This document shows positions 8,565 to 15,170 of a stretch of DNA of 15,670 bases, piece after piece. Position 1 is the stretch's first letter. Every line of letters begins with the position of its first letter. The stretch is from assembly GCA_016866575.1 (NCBI GenBank), contig VGMA01000020.1, forward strand, positions 1-15,670, written 5' to 3'. The translations under genes were made by a program, and so were the position numbers. Below the pieces are notes generated by a model. That model was given only the letters and a program-made list of their open reading frames with translations. It did not search any database and had not been told where the DNA came from. This DNA is from Chlamydiota bacterium (GTDB taxonomy: Bacteria > Chlamydiota > Chlamydiia > Chlamydiales > VGMA01).

Positions 8565-8966
8565 TTACTCTGGTTTTTGAATTAGTGTTTTATCAAAAGA
8601 AAGATTAAGATCATCTAGATAATCCCAAACATGGTTGTAATATTCCCATCCAAGATATTCAATACCCATTGTTATTAACATAATTCCAAACTTTCGTGTG
8701 GGCGGAAAAGGCAATAGAATAGTACCAGCAACGATTAAAGGAATCGCTCTTTCCCATTTAGGATCATCAATAGCTGATAAACATAGTGGTTTTCGTAAAT
8801 CAGTTTTTGGATTTATACCCAGATTAATAAGATATAATAATACTGAGTTTTCTAAATTAGTTGTGTCTATCAATCTCTGTGTAGATGTCCAGAAATGAAT
8901 ATGGTCAGCTCTTAATGGATTAGTTAATAGTATAGCAAAAATAAAAATGGTAGAGATTTTTTTCAT
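8565..8966 (-). CDS. exported or membrane protein of unknown function
   Basis: This 133-residue protein is not recognised. Residues 1-20 form a good signal peptide with a cleavage-like site (MKKISTIFIFAILLTNPLRA before DHIHFW). A second hydrophobic region lies at about 73-106 (IPLIVAGTILLPF and FGIMLITMGIEYLGW). The mature protein may therefore be membrane-inserted or outer-envelope. The C-terminus is acidic. A small membrane protein follows three bases downstream as a probable operon partner. The first codons and the whole upstream region are duplicated at 10386-10509 in front of another gene. The ATG abuts TATAGG, so no normally spaced Shine-Dalgarno is present, and a promoter ends only seven bases before the start codon. 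Confidence 0.7.
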   Translation of the reverse strand: MKKISTIFIFAILLTNPLRADHIHFWTSTQRLIDTTNLENSVLLYLINLGINPKTDLRKPLCLSAIDDPKWERAIPLIVAGTILLPFPPTRKFGIMLITMGIEYLGWEYYNHVWDYLDDLNLSFDKTLIQKPE

Positions 8967-8973
8967 CCTATAA

Positions 8974-9001
8974 ATTATAAAAATTAATGAAAAAAAATCA
9001 A
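8974..9001 (-). promoter_or_regulatory. promoter of the 8966 gene pair, possibly leaderless
   Basis: On the minus strand TTGATT (9001-8996) and a perfect TATAAT (8979-8974) are 16 bases apart. Only seven bases separate the -10 box from the ATG at 8966, so the message would be leaderless or nearly so. The same boxes occur in the duplicated copy at 10456-10430, with a 15-base spacer because one G is missing. Confidence 0.5.
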
Positions 9002-9054
9002 TATTTTATTTTAAACAATTAATTGTAAAATCTTTATTTTGCAATCAATCGAAA

Positions 9055-9288
9055 GCTGTGTTGAAAAAGTCGGTTTAAAAATCTAACGCTGGAACGCTTT
9101 GCGTCTGCGTTAGCCCGTCTTACCGAAGGTAAGGCAAAGCGCCCCACCCATTCTTATATAATTGAAAAGTTTTCCCGAGAGTTGTTGCTAAAAATGTCCT
9201 AAAATAAAGAAACTCCTTTGCTGTCCGGTAAGACAAACTAAGGAGTTCTAGATGCGCGAATGCAATTGGTCAGGGTATAACAAACATC
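9055..9288 (+). mobile_element. truncated IS5-family left end
   Basis: This begins with the same 17-base terminal repeat as the full element (GCTGTGTTGAAAAAGTC) and continues through the leader hairpin and the first 12 codons of the transposase (ATG at 9252, MRECNWSGYNKH). It then breaks into unrelated DNA, where the frame ends after nine more codons. No right end is present. A perfect palindrome CTTACC-GAA-GGTAAG (9119-9133) is intact here but degraded in the full-length copy. Confidence 0.9.
9211..9247 (+). promoter_or_regulatory. transposase RBS-sequestering hairpin, copy 1
   Basis: AACTCCTT (9211-9218) is the exact complement of AAGGAGTT (9240-9247), which contains the Shine-Dalgarno AAGGAG of the truncated transposase start at 9252. 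It is identical to the copy at 10666-10702. Confidence 0.65.
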
Positions 9289-9377
9289 ATCTTTGCTTTA
9301 AATTAGCATTCGATTAACAACTACTTTTCAGAGGATGAAAGAGCGATTTTTACGATAATGCCCTCTATTTTGCTAAA

Positions 9378-9662
9378 CTAGCTGTAACATGATAATATTT
9401 CTGTAATCCCTTTATATAAGATCCAGAGGGACATGATAAAGATGAAATAGCTGTGCTGTTGTTTAAAGAATAGCTTGCTAAATCCCCATAAGGCTATGGC
9501 GCACATCGTAATTCCGAGAATTAGTGAATTATCGGAAAAGGTTATTAAGATGGCAAGGGTCATAAAGGCTATCAAGACTTGAAGTGAGCCACCCTTCTTC
9601 CACCAGATTTTAAAACTGGTTTGTTTTGATAACTTATTGTCTATTCCCAAAATTTCCACCAT
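9378..9662 (-). CDS. small three-helix membrane protein
   Basis: This 94-residue protein is not recognised. After a polar N-terminus of about 28 residues it has three hydrophobic segments (about 29-43, 46-66 and 72-90). It overlaps the end of the upstream exported-protein gene by 22 bases, so the pair is translationally coupled. The N-terminal part contains FKIWWKK, which echoes the KIWWK at the extreme C-terminus of its upstream partner. This similarity is also seen in the DNA (AAAATMTGGTGGAA). The arrangement, an exported protein followed by a small membrane protein, parallels the pair at 8966-8331, although neither protein pair looks homologous to the other. An immunity, anchor or transport role is possible, but nothing in the sequence proves one. 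Confidence 0.6.
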   Translation of the reverse strand: MVEILGIDNKLSKQTSFKIWWKKGGSLQVLIAFMTLAILITFSDNSLILGITMCAIALWGFSKLFFKQQHSYFIFIMSLWILYKGITEILSCYS

Positions 9663-10354
9663 ATTTTTGTTGGCTTTTCCTCATCAAGAGGTTCTTCTAA
9701 TTCTTCTATTTTACGGTCTAATTCTATGGCTTGATTGTATATTTCGCAAGCCTCTACAAAGTCTTTGCAAGCAAAATAACCGGGTATTATAGCTACTTCA
9801 GGTTGCAGTGCTGCAAAAGAGGCGCCAGCACTGACAGCTTCTCCAATGGCTCTTAAGACAGTATCTCTTGCTTCACTCTTTAGTTCATCCGATTCTTTTC
9901 TCATAGATTCAAGGTACTCATCTATGGAATCGTCTTGCTCAGAAGAACTACGTGTGTTTTTTTCGCAACCAAGAGCCATATTGGGAAGAGTTAACAAGTT
10001 TTTTCTTTCAAAGCGAACTGATTTATCGGATTTTATTGTGGAATACCATAGCCTTAAAGAATCTTTTAGATGACTTAACGTTTCTTCTGAAATATGATTT
10101 CCTTTATTCTCTATATGCTCTGATAACTTGGAGAGAAATAGATCTTGATTCTGTTTATTCGCTATCCAATAGGGTAAAAATTCTTGAATTTCATTATCTG
10201 ATTTGCCTTGTAAAGGGCAGCCTATTTCTTGAAAAAATATTGTAAATTCAGATGAATGGGATTTTACTTTGCGTGAATTAGCTGAATAACACTTGCTTGG
10301 CAGTAGTTGAGCAAGCACTGTCATTGTGAACACAAATCCATAAAACCATTTCAT
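9641..10354 (-). CDS. exported protein of unknown function with chimeric upstream region
   Basis: The start at 10354 gives 237 residues with its own signal peptide (MKWFYGFVFTMTVLAQLLPSKCYSA). AAGG (10366-10363) lies eight bases upstream. The frame is open further: an in-frame ATG at 10423 encodes MKKISTIFIFAIL, which is identical to the beginning of the 8966 protein and lies in the duplicated segment. The frame continues on to 10456, but that part lies within promoter DNA. I infer that 10354 is the native start and that the duplication pasted a second start and promoter in front. The mature protein is mostly helical and charged: an SEEDD-type linker (about 145-160), an Ala/Gly-rich helix (AIGEAVSAGASFAALQ), then an acidic coiled coil (ELDRKIEELEEPLDEE) and a Trp-rich tail KIWWKFWE. 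No family is recognised. Confidence 0.7.
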   Translation of the reverse strand: MKWFYGFVFTMTVLAQLLPSKCYSANSRKVKSHSSEFTIFFQEIGCPLQGKSDNEIQEFLPYWIANKQNQDLFLSKLSEHIENKGNHISEETLSHLKDSLRLWYSTIKSDKSVRFERKNLLTLPNMALGCEKNTRSSSEQDDSIDEYLESMRKESDELKSEARDTVLRAIGEAVSAGASFAALQPEVAIIPGYFACKDFVEACEIYNQAIELDRKIEELEEPLDEEKPTKIWWKFWE

Positions 10355-10385
10355 ACGAATAACCTTGGTGGCTGATAGTGTTGAC

Positions 10386-10743
10386 AGTATAGCAAAAATA
10401 AAAATGGTAGAGATTTTTTTCATCCTTAAATTATAAAAATTAATAAAAAAAATCAATATTTTATTTTAAACAATTAAGTGTCTAATCTTTATTTTGCAAT
10501 CAATCGAAAGCTGTGTTGAAAAAGTCGGTTTAAAAATCTAACGCTGGAACGCTTTGCGTCTGCGTTAGCCCGTCTTACCTAAGTTAAGGCAAAGCGCCCC
10601 ACCCATTCTTATATAATTGAAAAGTTTTCCCGAGAGTTGTTGCTAAAAATGTCCTAAAATAAAGAAACTCCTTTGCTGTCCGGTAAGACAAACTAAGGAG
10701 TTCTAGATGCGCGAACGCAATTGGTCAGGGCATAACAAACATC
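10386..10743. repeat. direct repeat, copy 2 (gene start + promoter + IS left end)
   Basis: This is the second copy of the 8929-9288 unit, in the same orientation and about 1.46 kb away. Its non-IS part (10386-10509) supplies the promoter and first codons copied from the 8966 gene, now in frame with the gene ending at 9641. Its IS part is the left end of the full-length element. Recombination between the two copies would delete 9289-10385 with both genes in it. Confidence 0.92.
10666..10702 (+). promoter_or_regulatory. hairpin sequestering the transposase ribosome binding site
   Basis: AACTCCTT (10666-10673) is exactly complementary to AAGGAGTT (10695-10702) across a 21-base loop. The right arm contains AAGGAG, an ideal Shine-Dalgarno six bases before the transposase ATG at 10707. 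In transcripts that include the left arm the RBS would be masked. Such structures are known in IS elements (for example IS10 and IS50) as protection against read-through from outside promoters. Confidence 0.7.
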
Positions 10744-11612
10744 TAGTTAAACAGGGAAGTATTTCTTTCTTCATTGATTCAAAAGTGTTTAGATCTCTGC
10801 ATCATGGCTCACAATCCAAGAGATTACAAAGTATGGGCCGCCCTTAGCAATTCTCCGATCCACTGATACACGTATTGTTCATACTTAAGATTAAATTTCG
10901 CCTTCCTTAATGAGCTTTAGAGGGCTTTGCCAAGTCTCTAGTTAAGAAGAAAGCGATGAGCATCCCCACCTATTCCTTAATAGGCAAAAGGGTTGAGAAA
11001 TTGAAACTATCGCTAGATATTTTAAAGTCTAACCGAGCCATCACCGTAATTTTGGATGCATCTGGCACTAAGATTTGCGGTGAAGAAGAATGGAAGGTTA
11101 AGATACATGGTCGGAGTACTCCAAGAAAATGGGTTAAACTGCATTTAGCTGTTGATGCTGAGACTTGCGAAATTGTTGCAGAGTGTATAACTCAATCGAC
11201 AGTGGCTGATAGTAGTGTAACCAAAAAGCTATTAGATAAAGTGCCAGGCAAGATTGAAGTCGTGATGGGAGACGGAGCATATGATCGGAGTGGCTGTCGA
11301 GAGGTGATCAAAAAGACAAAAGCAAAAGCACTAATTCCACCACCGAGGAATGCTCGCTATCGAGGTACAAGTAGCGAAAGGGATCAAGCTATTGCAGCAA
11401 TTCGATGGTTAGGTGGAGACAAGGAGGCTAAGTCAATATGAGCAAAGCTATCAGGATATAGTCAAAGAGTCTTGGTAGAGTCTGTGTTTTCTAGAAAAAA
11501 GCGACTATTTGGCGAACGATTGTTTTCGAAACACTTTGATAAACAGTGCGTTGAGAACACAGCAAGATGTTAATTGTTAAACGAAATGAGAATGAAGGTC
11601 GCTTTGTCTTAG
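10707..11612 (+). pseudogene. IS5-family DDE transposase, inactivated by in-frame stops
   Basis: One frame runs from ATG 10707 (MRERNWSGHNKHLVKQGSIS) to TAG at 11610. It is interrupted by TAA and TGA at 10908-10913, TGA at 11439 and TAA at 11571, with no frameshift. The order is typical of IS903-like transposases: an N-terminal DNA-binding region, the motif FRLP..ALEGFAKSL (about codon 65-80), then the DDE domain. The catalytic Asp in LDASGTKICG is at 11055, the second in MGDGAYD at 11271, and the Glu in LVESVFSRKKRLFGERL at 11478. The triad is intact, but the Glu lies past a stop. The stop at 11439 sits where the family usually has Trp (KLW.KLSGY), so TGG to TGA is the simplest change. The 10908 pair likely replaced Leu-Arg. 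The longest intact piece is 10956-11441. Confidence 0.9.
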
Positions 11613-11703
11613 CTTCGGTAAGACGGGCTAACGCCCTCTGTCTGCTAACAGAGACGCAAAGCGGCCTAGCGCTAGATGGCTAAACTGACTTTTTCAACAC
11701 AGC

Positions 11704-11878
11704 CTCAATCTAATTGATTCTTAAATTTAGCATTATTTAATTCCAATAGAAGTATAAATTTTTGTCAAAAAGCCTTTCATAGATTGGGAAATTATGTTTT
11801 ATTAAGTTGTTGATAGTGAGTTTTTTGAGATTATTTATCAGAGCGTTTGATAAGATGCAGTAAAAAGAAGGGTTAAGG
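11704..11878. other. intergenic region between IS right end and beta-propeller gene
   Basis: This AT-rich DNA of 175 bases has no ORF. It should hold the promoter of the 11879 gene. Candidates such as TTGATA followed about 17 bases later by ATTTAT (near 11810-11840) are weak. A good ribosome binding site (AGAAGG, then TTAAGG) lies directly before 11879. Confidence 0.4.
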
Positions 11879-12823
11879 ATGTGCTTTGTTGTAAATCAGG
11901 CAAGTAATACTGTTCAAGAAATCGATCTCAATACAAACCGTGTACTCAGAACTTTTAGCGCTAATCTACTTAACCCGCATAAGCTTATTATTACACAAGA
12001 TTATATCTTTGTAGCAAATTACAACTCTAAGAACAAAAGCTATTTTTTGGATAAAATTGATAGAAAAAGTGGTCAAAGTGTTGGTTTGATTTCTCATTTG
12101 TCTGGGACTGATCTAGCTATCAACACCCGGTACAAAGATGAGATATATGTCTCTGATAATAAAAAGAACGCTAATGTACATGTGATAGATGCACACTCTT
12201 TTAAGATTATTAAAAGCATACCGGTAGGTGATTTTCTTGGCGCACTGAAGTTGAGTTTTGATGGAAAGCGTTTGTATGTAGCAAATCGAAAAAATCCAAG
12301 CAAGATTAGTGTCATCGATGTTGTAAAACGAACTTTAATAAAAACAATCTCAATCCCAAATGTTTTAGAGGCACTCGCTATCACGCCAGATGGAAGATAT
12401 TTGTATGCAGTTAGTTCAGATACCAATTCTTTTTGCGGAGCGCTACCTTTGCCTAGTTGCTCTAGTTTGCTTTTCGTAATAGATACAAGAACATATGAAG
12501 TAGTATCAACGATCCAAATAGCAGGCCAACATTTTGAGGCAATAGCTATAGCTCCTGATGGATTGAATGCATATGTCACAAGTTATTATGATAATTGCGT
12601 GTATGTGATTGATACACAAATTGCTGTTTCAAGTCCCTCTAATGCGGTAATACAATCAATTGCTGTTGGCAATGCTCCTGCAGGGATTGCGATTACTTCT
12701 GATGGTAAGCAAGCTGTAGTTAGCAACGAGCTAGATGCTAGTGTTTCTTTGATTGATATTCAAACAAGTGATGTTAGCAAGATCAAAGTAGGCGAGCAAC
12801 CTAGAGCGATCGCCTGTTTTTAA
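11879..12823 (+). CDS. YVTN/YncE-type beta-propeller repeat protein, no signal peptide
   Basis: This 314-residue protein is built almost entirely of 40-45 residue blades of the YVTN/YncE type. Recurring blocks include LYVANRKNPSKISVIDV, LYAVSSDTNSF, AYVTSYYDNCVYVIDT and VVSNELDASVSLIDI, each followed by a PVG/AVG/KVG turn and a LAITPDG-type strand. About six to seven blades fit, enough for a closed propeller. Such proteins usually act as binding scaffolds; the ligand is unknown. Unlike most relatives there is no signal peptide: the chain starts inside a blade (MCFVVNQASNTVQEID). An in-frame TAA lies six codons upstream, so the frame cannot be extended. The gene may be cytosolic, may be secreted by another route, or may have lost its 5' end near the IS. 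AGAAGG provides a well-spaced RBS. Confidence 0.85.
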   Translation: MCFVVNQASNTVQEIDLNTNRVLRTFSANLLNPHKLIITQDYIFVANYNSKNKSYFLDKIDRKSGQSVGLISHLSGTDLAINTRYKDEIYVSDNKKNANVHVIDAHSFKIIKSIPVGDFLGALKLSFDGKRLYVANRKNPSKISVIDVVKRTLIKTISIPNVLEALAITPDGRYLYAVSSDTNSFCGALPLPSCSSLLFVIDTRTYEVVSTIQIAGQHFEAIAIAPDGLNAYVTSYYDNCVYVIDTQIAVSSPSNAVIQSIAVGNAPAGIAITSDGKQAVVSNELDASVSLIDIQTSDVSKIKVGEQPRAIACF

Positions 12824-12877
12824 AGGTATAGTATTTAGGAGCTAACTTGATTTTGCTTAGCTAAGGATAGAGAGTAA

Positions 12878-13354
12878 TTACACTTCTCGTTCCATCTTAA
12901 AATTTATAAGCTCAACACCATTTTTTTGGATTTTTTGTAAGGATGTGACATGAAAGCCCCACTTTTCGAAAAAGGGTTTTGCCGTGATACTTACTTCAGA
13001 AAAAACACGTTCAATAGGGGCGTTTTTTGCTCTTTGAAGGATTTCTTGCATAAGAGTAGAGCCCACATTTTTTCTGATCCATTCGTGGTGGCAGTAAAAA
13101 CAATCGATATACCCGTCTGCTAAAAACTCAGCAAATCCGACAATTTGATGATCGATAGTAGCTATAATAGGATTCGTTTTAGCAAATTTTTCAGCCCATG
13201 TAACACTCTTTAGGCAAGATAAGGGTGCCCATACATCCAATTGTTTTTTTGTATAGTCCTTGCAGTTGATTTTGTGGACTGTGTTATAGAAAATCTTCAT
13301 TAAGGCTTCTACATCACTAGAATGATAGGCTCGAATAGATATTTCTTTTTTCAT
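12878..13354 (-). CDS. GNAT family N-acetyltransferase, YafP-like
   Basis: This 158-residue protein has the GNAT order: strand 1 (ISIRAYHSSDVEALMKIF), the central IIATIDHQIVGFAEFLADGYIDCFYCH, the acetyl-CoA loop at about 91-101 (EWIRKNVGSTL), and ITAKPFFEKWGF near the C-terminus. The N-terminal half (Y-pattern, QLDVWAP, W..KFAKT) and ITAKPFFE.YGF match E. coli YafP and its relatives. In the Q/R-x-x-G-x-G loop the first glycine is Asn96 and only Gly98 is kept, so cofactor binding may be altered. The substrate is unknown. The gene is divergent from the first MYND gene (88-base gap) and convergent with the propeller gene. No clear Shine-Dalgarno precedes the ATG. Confidence 0.88.
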   Translation of the reverse strand: MKKEISIRAYHSSDVEALMKIFYNTVHKINCKDYTKKQLDVWAPLSCLKSVTWAEKFAKTNPIIATIDHQIVGFAEFLADGYIDCFYCHHEWIRKNVGSTLMQEILQRAKNAPIERVFSEVSITAKPFFEKWGFHVTSLQKIQKNGVELINFKMEREV

Positions 13355-13384
13355 TATGTGAGATATATAAATTTTATAGTTTAA

Positions 13385-13412
13385 TTGCCGTTAATTTTTT
13401 TGTTTATATAAT
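13385..13412 (+). promoter_or_regulatory. promoter of the first MYND gene
   Basis: TTGCCG (13385-13390) and a perfect TATAAT (13407-13412) are 16 bases apart and 30 bases upstream of the ATG. A GGGG (13435-13438) forms the ribosome binding site. Confidence 0.55.
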
Positions 13413-13442
13413 TTAACGCAACTTTATAAAAATTGGGGTTAA

Positions 13443-14246
13443 ATGTCCGTTTCTTTAAACACAACATCTTTACCAAATGTTTGCTCATATCCGCTATGCG
13501 TAAATCATGATAGCGCAAATATGAAATGTTCGAGATGTAAAAGTGCTATTTACTGTGGCCAGATATGCCAAAAAGCTGATTGGCCGGCACACAAAAAAGT
13601 TTGTAATGTTTTTATTAAAGCAAAAGAGCAAACAAATACCAGGGTTCAAGAGTCTTCTAATGGATCAGTAGACGCTTCTTTTTGTATAAAAAACGTAAAG
13701 CAAGCCTTACCTAATTCAAGTTCCACCATGATAATGGAAATCTCAAGAAAAGTAACTATTGGAAAGTTTTCTCAAGAAGAACTTGATATTCTTGGATATA
13801 CAGAAAAAGAAGTAGAACTCATCAATAGTATCTATAAAAGTAGATCAAAAAAAGATTGGCTCTCTAAAGCAAACTTGCCTTGTTTTGATTACGCTCTTCT
13901 TGAAGTCAAGGAAAGGGGAGTTAGAGAGCAAATTTTTATCCCTATCGGTAATCGATCATTTAAAGAAGTAATCGATGAAAGGCTACAGAGATGGGGATAT
14001 GAAGTTAAAGATTCTCCAGAAGAAGGGGATCTTGTCATTTATTGTGATCAAAAAAATTATACGCATATGGGTGTATATCTTAACAATGGCTTTGTGAAGT
14101 CAAAGCCGGGAAATGCCTGTGATCATGCGATAATCCATAATATTCATGAGATCTCGCACTACTACGGCAATCAGGTCTTATTTTTTCGAAAAAATCCTCA
14201 AGCTATACCCGTTTATCGTGAAGTCGGAATGATAAAGCTCATATAA
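13443..14246 (+). CDS. MYND zinc-finger protein with NlpC/P60- or papain-like Cys-His domain (paralogue 1)
   Basis: This 267-residue protein has two recognisable parts. Residues 14-54 form a complete MYND finger: Cys14, Cys19, Cys29, Cys32, Cys38, Cys42, His50 and Cys54, including CQKADWPAHKKVC. MYND is mainly a eukaryotic protein-interaction module. Residues of about 60-140 are a variable helical linker. From Cys147 (PCFDYALLEV) the chain resembles NlpC/P60 or related papain-fold enzymes: GDLVIYC, then THMGVYLNNGFVKSKPG with His208 as the likely catalytic His. His232 and His235 lie further on (IIHNIHE). The peptidase or amidase call is inferred from this Cys-GDLV-His pattern. There is no signal peptide. 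A host-delivered effector that binds and cleaves or deamidates host proteins is plausible. It is followed by a close paralogue 93 bases downstream. Confidence 0.85.
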   Translation: MSVSLNTTSLPNVCSYPLCVNHDSANMKCSRCKSAIYCGQICQKADWPAHKKVCNVFIKAKEQTNTRVQESSNGSVDASFCIKNVKQALPNSSSTMIMEISRKVTIGKFSQEELDILGYTEKEVELINSIYKSRSKKDWLSKANLPCFDYALLEVKERGVREQIFIPIGNRSFKEVIDERLQRWGYEVKDSPEEGDLVIYCDQKNYTHMGVYLNNGFVKSKPGNACDHAIIHNIHEISHYYGNQVLFFRKNPQAIPVYREVGMIKLI

Positions 14247-14339
14247 ACAATAAATTTTACAATTATAAGCGACTCTTCCAGGCACTTATAAAAAACAGAA
14301 AATAGCTCTATATTTTATATTAAATTTTTTAAGGATTGT

Positions 14340-15125
14340 ATGTCGATTTCTTTAAATGCAAAATCTTCACCAAACATCTGCTCGTATGTTCATTGCATAA
14401 ATCACGATAACGCGAATATGAAATGCTCAAGATGTAAAAGTGCTATTTATTGTGGTCAGGTATGTCAAAGAGCTGATTGGCCTTTACATAAAAAAGTTTG
14501 TAAACTTTCTTTGCCTGAAAAAGAGCGCTCTTTAGAGCCATCTACTACTTCGCTTATCCAAAATGTAACTGAAGCGTTATCCAATCTAAGATTAAAAGGG
14601 GAACTAAATGAGCCTTTAAGAGAAACAATAGGCGAATTTTCCGAGCAAGATTTGGAAGTATTAGGCTACACAAAAAAAGAGGTCAACGTCATCAATAAAA
14701 ACTTTAAAGATCAATGGCAAGGGGAGATGTTATGCAAAATCAACTTATCTTGTTTTGATTATGCTCTTCTTGAAATCAAAGAGAGGGGAGTTAGAGAGCA
14801 AATATTTACTCCTATAGGCGATCGATTGTATAAAGAAGTAATCGATGAGCGCATGCAAAGATGGGGATATGAAGTCAAAGAATCTCCAAAAGAAGGGGAT
14901 CTTGTAATCTATTTTAACGGAAAAACGTATACCCACATGGGTATATACATAAAAGATGGCTTTGTAAGATCAAAACCTGGAAATGCGTCTAATTATGTGA
15001 TAACGCATCAGATTCATGAGGCGTTTGAACGTTATGGAGATCAGGTCATTTTTTATCGTAAAAATCCTCACGCTGCTCCTGTATATCATGAAGAGAGTGT
15101 CATAAAAATCGTCTACAAAAAATAG
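14340..15125 (+). CDS. MYND zinc-finger protein with NlpC/P60- or papain-like Cys-His domain (paralogue 2)
   Basis: This 261-residue tandem paralogue has all eight zinc ligands at the same positions (14, 19, 29, 32, 38, 42, 50, 54). In the first 54 residues 42 are identical to the neighbour. The linker (about 57-130) is shorter and has diverged strongly. The C-terminal domain aligns without gaps and keeps Cys138 (SCFDYALLEI), GDLVIYF, His199 in THMGIYI, RSKPGN, and the His223/His226 pair (ITHQIHE). This conservation of putative catalytic residues alongside a divergent linker suggests selection on both domains. AAGGA lies four bases before the ATG. The 93-base gap upstream has no terminator, so the gene may be read with paralogue 1. 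It reads toward a minus-strand gene whose terminator lies just past its end. Confidence 0.85.
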   Translation: MSISLNAKSSPNICSYVHCINHDNANMKCSRCKSAIYCGQVCQRADWPLHKKVCKLSLPEKERSLEPSTTSLIQNVTEALSNLRLKGELNEPLRETIGEFSEQDLEVLGYTKKEVNVINKNFKDQWQGEMLCKINLSCFDYALLEIKERGVREQIFTPIGDRLYKEVIDERMQRWGYEVKESPKEGDLVIYFNGKTYTHMGIYIKDGFVRSKPGNASNYVITHQIHEAFERYGDQVIFYRKNPHAAPVYHEESVIKIVYKK

Positions 15126-15132
15126 CGACTTT

Positions 15133-15160
15133 GAAGAAAAAGGGTCCTTAAATAGGACCC
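15133..15160 (-). terminator. terminator of the 15171-15422 gene
   Basis: On the minus strand GGGTCCT (15160-15154) pairs with AGGACCC (15148-15142) around a five-base loop and is followed by TTTTTCTTC (15141-15133). It begins 10 bases after the minus-strand stop. The plus side of the hairpin lacks a T-run, so it serves the minus gene. Confidence 0.85.
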
Positions 15161-15170
15161 ATAAGAAAGT

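Larger units (their letters stand above)
8929..9288. repeat. direct repeat, copy 1 (gene start + promoter + IS left end)
   Basis: This 360-base unit matches 10386-10743 in the same orientation. It contains the first codons of the 8966 gene, its promoter, and 234 bases of an IS5-family left end. I count by eye three substitutions and two single-base indels in the non-IS part, and four substitutions with no indel in the IS part. Homology stops sharply at both ends. Confidence 0.92.
10510..11703 (+). mobile_element. full-length IS5-family (IS903-like) insertion sequence
   Basis: The 1194-base element is bounded by perfect 17-base inverted repeats: GCTGTGTTGAAAAAGTC (10510-10526) and its complement (11687-11703). 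Inverted similarity continues inward for about 90 bases, including CGCTTTGCGTCT and GCGTTAGCCCGTCTTACC. The right end has an extra hairpin, CTCTGT-CTGCTA-ACAGAG (11636-11653), that is absent on the left. One DDE transposase gene fills the inside and is broken by stops. A TATAAT at 10612-10617 may drive it. No target duplication is seen: flanks are CAATCGAAA on the left and CTCAATCTA on the right. That fits later rearrangement at the left side. Confidence 0.93.

Noticed and set aside
9289..9377. Possible small gene after the truncated IS (GAGG then ATGAAAGAG near 9330)
   Set aside because: The frame stops after seven codons, and no longer frame is present.
9846..10245. Plus-strand open frames opposite the exported-protein gene
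   Set aside because: They overlap in antisense with no ribosome binding site and no recognisable protein features.
10355..10456. N-terminal extension of the 9641 gene starting at 10456 or 10423
   Set aside because: The extension lies in duplicated promoter and signal-peptide DNA from another gene. The native signal peptide and a spaced ribosome binding site start at 10354. Use of 10423 is possible but less likely.
10501..11712. Target-site duplication of the IS
   Set aside because: The nine bases on the two sides (CAATCGAAA and CTCAATCTA) do not match; the shared CAATC is short and offset.
12840..12862. Inverted repeat AGCTAA...TTAGCT as a terminator between the propeller and GNAT genes
   Set aside because: The stem is only six pairs with an 11-base loop, and no T-run follows on either strand.
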